A DNA stretch of 64,000 nucleotides, taken from the NCBI GenBank assembly GCA_002839355.1, contig PGXW01000016.1, forward strand, positions 1 through 64,000, given 5' to 3'. Made by a program: the position numbers and the translations under genes. The notes beneath the pieces were generated by a model. It did not search any database. It worked only from the letters and a program-made list of their open reading frames with translations, and was not told the origin of the DNA. This DNA is from Spirochaetae bacterium HGW-Spirochaetae-2. Lineage in GTDB: Bacteria; Spirochaetota; Spirochaetia; Sphaerochaetales; Sphaerochaetaceae. Shown in pieces: positions 58,106-64,000 of the stretch; within the stretch, counting starts at the first letter, position 1, and each line of letters begins with the position of its first letter.

Positions 58106-61100
58106 ATGACTCTTTCAGAATTATCCGTTCGCAGACCGATACTCATGACCATGGTGTATGTCTTGATCATCACATTGGCAGTGTTGGTGGTCCCGAAACT
58201 GAATATCGCGCTGTATCCTTCGGTGGATATGCCAATATTGAGTGTGATTGTCGAGACCAGCAATGCCGGACCTGAAGAGAGCGAACTGCAGGTCGCGCGT
58301 ATCCTCGAGAACAACCTGGGATCAATAACTGGATTGGAGAATATCACTACACAAAGTACCAACAGCAGGGTTGTTGCAATGATGGAGTTTTCCTACTCGA
58401 CAGATATGGATGAAGCCTATGACGATACGACTGCCAAACTGAACATGATCACCAACCAGCTACCCGATTGGGCATCGACTCCCACCATAATGAGGTTGGA
58501 TAGCATGATGGGTAGTACCGTTGTCGAATTGTTGATTTCCGGCCCATACAACTTGGAAGAGTTGAAAACCATTGCGGAAGATTCCGCATCGACACTACTT
58601 GAACGAATAGAAGGCGTTGCCCAAGTAACAGTTCTCGGAAGCGACGATATACAATATACGGTTGAAATTGATCCGACTATCCTGGCCTCCCATGGTTTGA
58701 CTTATGCTCAGGTTGTTGCGGCATTGTCTTCGAGAAACATCCAGGGACAAGGTGGCTCCCTGAAACGGGGGAACTTCGAATATGCTGTGACCGTCGACCA
58801 ACGGTATACCGACATCGACCAGATCCGGAATACGGTAGTCTCACGTGTTGGTGATGTTTCCATTCGGGTTAGAGATTTGGCCGAGGTATTTTCAGAGGAA
58901 TCAAGCAATTCGAATTCCCGTGTTTCCTATCTGAATGGTGAGCCGGTAGTGATGTTGTTGGTCAGCAATGAATCGGATAGCAATGCATCGAAAGTTGCCG
59001 CTTCGGTTATCGGCAAGTTGGATGATATCAATGCCCAACTGCCGACAGGTGTCGAACTATCCGTCCAACAGGATAGTACTACCATGATATCCTCCACCAT
59101 GCAGGAAGTATATAAAAGTGCATTCCAAGGTATCTTGTTGGCTGCCTTGATAATTTTTCTTTTTCTTCGGGGAATCAAGACCACACTTATCATTGTCCTT
59201 TCCATGCCGATTTCCATTCTCATCACATTGATGGCCATGGCTGTTATGGATGTGACTATCAACACCATGAGCATGAGTGGACTGATCCTCGGAATCGGAA
59301 TGATTGTGGATGCTTCGATTGTCATTCTCGAACGGACATATACGTACCGGGAGAAGGGGCTTAAACCGGCGATTGCGGCGATCTTGGGAAGCAAGCGCAT
59401 GTTCGCCGCGATCTTTGCCTCCACCATGACGACTCTTTGCGTGTTTGTTCCTATCCTGATCTACAAGACCGACTTGGGAATGATCGGAATGATATTCCAA
59501 GATCTTGTAATCACCGTGTGCATTTCCTTGGCTTCTTCCCTATTTATCGCGGTAACTCTTGTTCCTGCTCTCAGTGGCAGTATCCTGCGAATTCATACCC
59601 GGGTCCAAAAACCGTTGCGTTTCAAGTTCCTACGTGCAATAGATGCGGCGCTCTTGTGGGGCGAGGAGAAGATTCGCGATGGATACCAAGTGATGTTGGA
59701 ATATGTATTGAGGCATAGGCTATTGATTCTCGTATTGCTCATTTTTATACTTGGTTTGTCCCTTACCTACATTTCCGATATTGGTCTGAGTCTTATTCCG
59801 TCTATGCAAACCGATGATAGTGTAACCTTGCAAGTGACCACACCGGCGGGGACCTCCCGAGAAGAAACGGTTCGGCAGCTGTTTTCCCTGCAGGAACAGG
59901 TGAAGGAAGTGTTGCCCGACGATTCTTGGCTACACATGGTCGTACAGACTTCAAGCTCATCCGTGGGAACGCTGCAGATATCCCTGCCGGATGTCACCGA
60001 ACAGAAATTTAACGCTGCAGGAATCAAGGAATATATCCGGCCGCTACTGAGAAGTCAGGAGCCCGGTTCCAGTTGGGTGTTCGGCGGTGGGCGTGGTCCC
60101 TCGTCCGACTCTTCGATAGACATAGAAATCCATGCTTCAGATACTCTTGCAGCTAAAGAGACCTCCGACATGATACTATCTCTATTGGAACGTTTTGTTC
60201 CTGAAGCCGTTGATGTTTCCAGCGATATTTCCAATGGAGCTCCGAGAATCGAAGTCCTTGTCGACCAAAGCCGAGCCGATGATTTGGGAGTGAACATGTC
60301 CACAGTCCTCTCTACCTTGGAGGCAGCAATCTCGGGTGTTGAGGCAACAACCCTCAATACATTCAGCGATACCAAGACATACGACTTGGTTGTCCGGTTC
60401 AATGACAAGAATCTGAAGAATACGGATGAACTCGGAGCGCTGTTGGTAATGGGGTCGGCGGGAGCCGTGCGATTGGATAGCTTTGCAAGTTTTTCCGAGG
60501 GTAACGAGGCTATGACCATTACCCGAGAAAACAAGATCCGCGTGAACCATGTGACCGCATCCCTTGCTCCCGGTTATTCTGCGAATGAAGTGCAAGACTT
60601 GGTGGATTCGGCTTTGGATTCCAATCTGCTCCTACCTGCTGGTGTTACCATCAAGCAAAGCGGCGATATCCAGCAATTCATAGGTTTCAGCTCTTCGCTT
60701 ATACTGATTGTCGTGATTGCCCTGATCTTGGTGTATTCGGTAATGGCTGCCCAATTCGAGTCTCTTGTCGATCCCCTGATCATTTTTGCCAGCATTCCCA
60801 TGATTTTGATCGGAGTTGTCTTGATCCACGTGGTTATGGGTCAGACATTTTCCTTGTTTTCGATTGTCGGAATTGTCGCGTTGATTGGAATCGTCGTCAA
60901 CAATGGCATTGTCCTGGTGGATTCGATAAATTACGAAGTGCGGCAAAAACGTCCGATTGTGCCAAGTTGCATAAAGGTTGCCAAGGATCGTCTCCGTCCC
61001 ATTCTCATGACAACACTGACTACCGTCTTGGGACTCGTCCCCATGGCTTTTTTTCCTGGTGAAGGAGCAGAGTTGATGCAACCGATTGCTCTTACCGTTG

Positions 61101-61261
61101 TAGGAGGTCTGCTGTCAGGTGCATTCATCACATTGTTTCAGACACCTATTCTCTACAGTATCCTCAACAGACGAAAGGAAAGGCATTTCGATGATCCCAT
61201 GAGCCTGCAAAACCAGTTGGCCGAATACGATGCGTCGATTGTCATCGGAAATGATGACTAA
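58106..61261 (+). CDS. RND-family efflux transporter (AcrB/BesB-like)
   Basis: An inner-membrane pump of 1051 residues from the ATG at 58106, with the two-repeat RND layout: helix 1 [20 protein letters not shown], porter segments, helices 2-6 ([20 protein letters not shown]), then the second repeat ([20 protein letters not shown]). The helix-4 motif is [13 protein letters not shown]: one of the two AcrB Asp residues is kept and the second is Ala, common in HAE relatives outside proteobacteria. [12 protein letters not shown] is the helix-10 equivalent. It exports drugs or lipophilic compounds using the proton gradient. Confidence 0.9.
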   Translation: MTLSELSVRRPILMTMVYVLIITLAVLVVPKLNIALYPSVDMPILSVIVETSNAGPEESELQVARILENNLGSITGLENITTQSTNSRVVAMMEFSYSTDMDEAYDDTTAKLNMITNQLPDWASTPTIMRLDSMMGSTVVELLISGPYNLEELKTIAEDSASTLLERIEGVAQVTVLGSDDIQYTVEIDPTILASHGLTYAQVVAALSSRNIQGQGGSLKRGNFEYAVTVDQRYTDIDQIRNTVVSRVGDVSIRVRDLAEVFSEESSNSNSRVSYLNGEPVVMLLVSNESDSNASKVAASVIGKLDDINAQLPTGVELSVQQDSTTMISSTMQEVYKSAFQGILLAALIIFLFLRGIKTTLIIVLSMPISILITLMAMAVMDVTINTMSMSGLILGIGMIVDASIVILERTYTYREKGLKPAIAAILGSKRMFAAIFASTMTTLCVFVPILIYKTDLGMIGMIFQDLVITVCISLASSLFIAVTLVPALSGSILRIHTRVQKPLRFKFLRAIDAALLWGEEKIRDGYQVMLEYVLRHRLLILVLLIFILGLSLTYISDIGLSLIPSMQTDDSVTLQVTTPAGTSREETVRQLFSLQEQVKEVLPDDSWLHMVVQTSSSSVGTLQISLPDVTEQKFNAAGIKEYIRPLLRSQEPGSSWVFGGGRGPSSDSSIDIEIHASDTLAAKETSDMILSLLERFVPEAVDVSSDISNGAPRIEVLVDQSRADDLGVNMSTVLSTLEAAISGVEATTLNTFSDTKTYDLVVRFNDKNLKNTDELGALLVMGSAGAVRLDSFASFSEGNEAMTITRENKIRVNHVTASLAPGYSANEVQDLVDSALDSNLLLPAGVTIKQSGDIQQFIGFSSSLILIVVIALILVYSVMAAQFESLVDPLIIFASIPMILIGVVLIHVVMGQTFSLFSIVGIVALIGIVVNNGIVLVDSINYEVRQKRPIVPSCIKVAKDRLRPILMTTLTTVLGLVPMAFFPGEGAELMQPIALTVVGGLLSGAFITLFQTPILYSILNRRKERHFDDPMSLQNQLAEYDASIVIGNDD

Positions 61262-61279
61262 CCAAGCATGGTGTACAGA

Positions 61280-62161
61280 TTATCGCTCCGTAGCTTTCAG
61301 CAACCGGACTTCGAAGAATGCCGCGAAGAAGGCCAGGACACAAAATGATAGTATCTTGGTGAGTATCACCGGTAGTGGCAATACGATTCCATCCATGTGC
61401 TGGAACACACTCTGTATCGGGACCATGATGCCGATGGTGACACACAAGGTGAACAGCAACGAAAGGACAATGACAACATAGTGTTTCCGATTCGACAATC
61501 CATGGAGACAGATCAGACATGCAGGGGCTATGATCGCCATGTCGAGCACATAGGTGATTTCTGTCGTATAGACTCCCAAGGTAGCCAACGGACCCCGGGA
61601 AACCAGGGCTGTCACGATATCGGGTAGCCATGCGACTACCAGTGCGATGCTGCAAAGGACAAGGAATATGCGCGTCCCTTTTCGATCCATGGTCGCCGTC
61701 ACGGTATCTTTCCAACTTCCTTCGCCAACATGGGGAAGGCCCAGAAGCAATGCGAAGAAGCTGGCCGAGACCAGTGCGATATAGACAAGAAGCATGGCAT
61801 TTGCGATAACCCCGAAGGACATCGAGATAGCGTAGTACAGGAATACCCCCATAAGGGAGGTGAGGAACAGCCTACGGGAATTGCTGGATTTTTTCATATC
61901 CTTGACCAGGACCATGATGGTGGTTGGGATTACGAGAATCAGCATGGTAAGGTCTGTGCCACGGAATATCGGGGCCTTGAAGGCATCGTCATGTGCATAT
62001 ATCCCATAGCCGTAGGCAACCATGCCCTGGCCGTACGAATTCGTCGCGTTTGTCACAGGGTGGGGAGTGTGGACGAATAGTCCTACAACCGTGGTGGTGA
62101 TTGTCAGAATCAATACGAAAATGACCAGAATATGAAATGATTTCATGTTGCGTGCAACCAT
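61280..62161 (-). CDS. Multi-pass membrane protein of unknown function
   Basis: A protein of 293 residues with about eight to nine helices; AAGAGGA before ATG at 62161 fixes the start. The first helix is followed by a polar, aromatic loop (TPHPVTNATNSYGQGMVAYG, then GIYAHDDAFKAPIFRGTD), and a later helix pair contains PDIVTALVSRGPLATLGVYT. It recalls uncharacterised integral proteins of anaerobes, but I cannot name a family. It converges with the RND operon with only 18 bases between stops. Confidence 0.6.
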   Translation of the reverse strand: MVARNMKSFHILVIFVLILTITTTVVGLFVHTPHPVTNATNSYGQGMVAYGYGIYAHDDAFKAPIFRGTDLTMLILVIPTTIMVLVKDMKKSSNSRRLFLTSLMGVFLYYAISMSFGVIANAMLLVYIALVSASFFALLLGLPHVGEGSWKDTVTATMDRKGTRIFLVLCSIALVVAWLPDIVTALVSRGPLATLGVYTTEITYVLDMAIIAPACLICLHGLSNRKHYVVIVLSLLFTLCVTIGIMVPIQSVFQHMDGIVLPLPVILTKILSFCVLAFFAAFFEVRLLKATER

Positions 62162-62259
62162 ACTGCTATCCTCTTGGCAGGAGGTTACCATATAATTTCC
62201 GACACCTCAACTCCCGGTTTTCAATTGAGAATCGGCACAATCCACGGTAGACTATCCGT

Positions 62260-62904
62260 ATGGATACAACCGAATGTAAACACATCGTGTGTTACGGCGA
62301 TTCGAACACCTGGGGGTTTACTCCTGCGACAGGTGAGCGTATGCCGTATGGACAACGCTGGACGAGTATCGTCGCCGAGAAGCTGGGGCCAGGATACAGG
62401 ATTATTCCCGAGGGGCTGAATGGAAGGACCACGGTTTTCGAAGATCCTGTCGAAGCGGGGCGGAATGGATTGGACTACTTGCATCCCTGCCTGGTTACGC
62501 ATCATCCGGTGGATGCTGTTGTCTTCATGTTGGGAACCAACGATACGAAGCATCGGTTCGGCTTGTTGGCTGTCGACATCGCACTCGGTCTGAAGCGGTT
62601 GGTCAAAACCGTACTGGCCGGTGGGTATGGACCGGCAGGAAGACCTCCGAAGATCGGTATCATCGCACCACCGGTGGTGAACGAATGGATCATGGATGGA
62701 CCGTTTTTGGGGTCGCACGAAATTTCGACCAAACTGGCCCAGGAATACCAATCGGTTGCCCGTGAGTTCGGCTGTGCTTTTCTCGATGCGGGGGAACGGA
62801 TCTTCTGTACCATGCCCGACGGCATCCATATCGATTCCCAAGCACACGCACTGTTGGGATCCATGGTCGCCGAATGGATCGGGAGGGAACTATTGCCGGG
62901 GTGA
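62260..62904 (+). CDS. SGNH/GDSL-family hydrolase (arylesterase-like)
   Basis: A protein of 214 residues, cytoplasmic. CYGDSNTWGF carries the nucleophile Ser (block I), PEGLNGRTT the block II Gly, MLGTNDTKHRF the block III Asn, and DGIHIDSQAH the Asp-x-x-His pair. Relatives remove acyl groups, often acetyl, from sugars or small esters. It overlaps the convergent acetyltransferase-like gene by 15 bases at the 3' end. The ribosome site is weak. Confidence 0.85.
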   Translation: MDTTECKHIVCYGDSNTWGFTPATGERMPYGQRWTSIVAEKLGPGYRIIPEGLNGRTTVFEDPVEAGRNGLDYLHPCLVTHHPVDAVVFMLGTNDTKHRFGLLAVDIALGLKRLVKTVLAGGYGPAGRPPKIGIIAPPVVNEWIMDGPFLGSHEISTKLAQEYQSVAREFGCAFLDAGERIFCTMPDGIHIDSQAHALLGSMVAEWIGRELLPG

Positions 62905-64000
62905 ATCTTCCAGGTGCTTTTGGTAGATGCGGTACGTTTTGGTTCTTCGTAGACCGAGCTTTTCCAAGGCATTGCGGATATTCCAATTGTCCTCGAGTAT
63001 ATAATTTGCCTCGATGAGCGGTTCCTTCGGCCCCAAAGCCTTGTAGAGGCTGTGATAAAGCAGTACGTCCAGACCCAGGCCATGGTATTGGGGCAAGACT
63101 CCCAATCCGAAGAGCCGATATCGTCGTATTGAGCCTTTGCGTCTCAGATACACCATGAAGCCGAACGGCAGCAGACGCCCGTGGATTGCCTGGAAGATTG
63201 CATTGGGATCGGGAAAGCCCAAGGCGTATCCCACCGGAAGGCCGGCATCCTGCACAAACCAGATCGCTTGCGGATCAAGTATCGGTTTGAGCCGTTTCAC
63301 CATGTCTTGCATGACCGGGAGTTCTACGGGGACATATCCCCAGTTGTTCGCCAGGGCCGTATTGGTTATGTGCCAGATGTGTCGTGCATCCTCGAGCAAT
63401 CGACTCGGATCGAGCGGTCGCACCGACAGATCGGGTTTCCGCGAAAGCAAAGTGGACGTGAACCGTTCGATCCTATCGGGAATCGTATACCCTGATCGGG
63501 TATCGGCTTCGTAGGCATAGAGGTCCTTGATCTTTGCCATGCCCGCATCGTGCATCATGCCATGGTAGTACGACGGATTGTACGGAGCCATGAGCACCGG
63601 CAAGGAATCATATCCTTCAAGCAGGAATCCCCAACTCTCCGCGATGGGATTGATAGGACCCCGCATATATGACAAGCCACGCCCGCGTATCCACGCTTCG
63701 GCTGCATCAAGCAGAAGCATGGATACCCTGATATCCTCGATACATTCGAAGGAACCGAAGAAACCCACCAATTCCCCGGTATGCGCGATATGGCTCGCAT
63801 CGATGAACACAAGGATTCGACCCACCACCGCTCCATCGTGTATCGCCAGATACAGGATGTGTTCGTTCGCCTGCAAGACCACATTGTTCGAGGCGATGTA
63901 ACTGCTTTTCTCATCGTGCCACAATGGAGGCGCCCAGCACCTGTCGTGACGGTAGAGCTGTCTTGGGAAGAGAACGAATGCCCGCATCGCCTTGGCATCG
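62890..64000 (-). CDS. GNAT-like acyltransferase family protein (5' end outside window)
   Basis: The frame is open to the window edge; at least 369 residues are visible. MRAFVLFPRQLYRHDRCWAP then PLWHDEKSSY matches the N-terminus of a family usually written as KAFIxFPxxLYxxDPxWVPPL, whose members start 10-20 residues earlier, so the true start is beyond 64000. MRGPINPIAESWGFLLEGYD and YRLFGLGVLPQYHGLGLDVL (acetyl-CoA loop) support a GNAT-type fold. The substrate is unknown. It overlaps the convergent SGNH gene by 15 bases. Confidence 0.75.
   Translation of the reverse strand, partial: DAKAMRAFVLFPRQLYRHDRCWAPPLWHDEKSSYIASNNVVLQANEHILYLAIHDGAVVGRILVFIDASHIAHTGELVGFFGSFECIEDIRVSMLLLDAAEAWIRGRGLSYMRGPINPIAESWGFLLEGYDSLPVLMAPYNPSYYHGMMHDAGMAKIKDLYAYEADTRSGYTIPDRIERFTSTLLSRKPDLSVRPLDPSRLLEDARHIWHITNTALANNWGYVPVELPVMQDMVKRLKPILDPQAIWFVQDAGLPVGYALGFPDPNAIFQAIHGRLLPFGFMVYLRRKGSIRRYRLFGLGVLPQYHGLGLDVLLYHSLYKALGPKEPLIEANYILEDNWNIRNALEKLGLRRTKTYRIYQKHLEDSPRQ

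Noticed and set aside
61280-62161. Second TspO-like protein
   Set aside because: The helices lack the TspO-like FAIWGxIY and Trp-rich motifs that support the call at 7179-7979; only general hydrophobicity is shared.

Overview
Organism and basis. The window is a stretch of ordinary bacterial chromosome from a diderm, sugar-fermenting, probably anaerobic spirochaete, most like Sphaerochaeta and its relatives. The pointers are: (i) five solute-binding proteins whose signal peptides end in a cysteine-free FAxGxxE-type pattern instead of a normal lipobox; (ii) a tripartite RND pump whose adaptor lacks the coiled-coil hairpin, as in Borrelia BesA; (iii) two predicted outer-membrane barrel proteins; (iv) many stand-alone sugar ABC operons. 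The genus is an inference; I could not search a database. No tRNA, rRNA, CRISPR, insertion sequence or prophage is visible, and no gene-free stretch exceeds 300 bases.

Layout. 1-5853: tail of an L-rhamnose operon (class II aldolase, rhaSTPQ, mutarotase). 5875-6968: a CRP-type box in front of a YraQ-type permease split into two genes. 7033-7128: copy A of a dispersed hairpin repeat, then a TspO-like membrane protein. 8065-21522: a PrpR-type sigma-54 activator diverges from a ten-gene operon (acid-sugar kinase, iron alcohol dehydrogenase, PdxA2, DapA-type aldolase, oligopeptide-type ABC transporter, intracellular sialidase-like propeller). 21566-24472 (minus): a RecQ helicase that reads in frame into a membrane transporter. 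24644-28877: a small lipoprotein and a phosphonate-type ABC transporter. 28922-30060 (minus): an EamA exporter and a decayed aldo-keto reductase fragment. 30105-34813: DUF401 permease, SDR, anchored arylsulfotransferase, outer-membrane protein. 34866-39358 (minus): divergent acyltransferase, GPH sugar transporter, cstA. 39547-43393: aldo-keto reductase, repeat copy B, PlsC, AEC carrier, small lipoprotein, flavodoxin. 43464-52326: a sensor kinase with a LacI-like sugar-binding domain, its response regulator, a sugar ABC transporter and a GH3 beta-glycosidase. 52348-53363: peroxidase and OhrR under an overlapping palindrome. 53500-55835: outer-membrane protein and diaminopropionate ammonia-lyase. 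55901-61261: RND pump. 61280-64000: membrane protein, SGNH hydrolase, and an acetyltransferase-like gene cut by the window edge.

How the genes work together. Most of the window is import and catabolism of plant- or host-derived sugars: rhamnose, an acidic sugar or oligosaccharide, and a beta-glucoside. The strongest candidate for a new system is the sigma-54-controlled operon at 10162-21522. It combines four-carbon acid-sugar enzymes with an aldolase, an oligomer importer and a cytoplasmic propeller enzyme, under an activator with an obvious palindromic enhancer. A second theme is transporter regulation: each solute-binding gene that precedes its own permease or ATPase genes is followed by a strong stem-loop. 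Several lesions (dppF frameshift, recQ stop loss, GPH transporter without a normal start, broken aldo-keto reductase) suggest either real decay or sequence errors.
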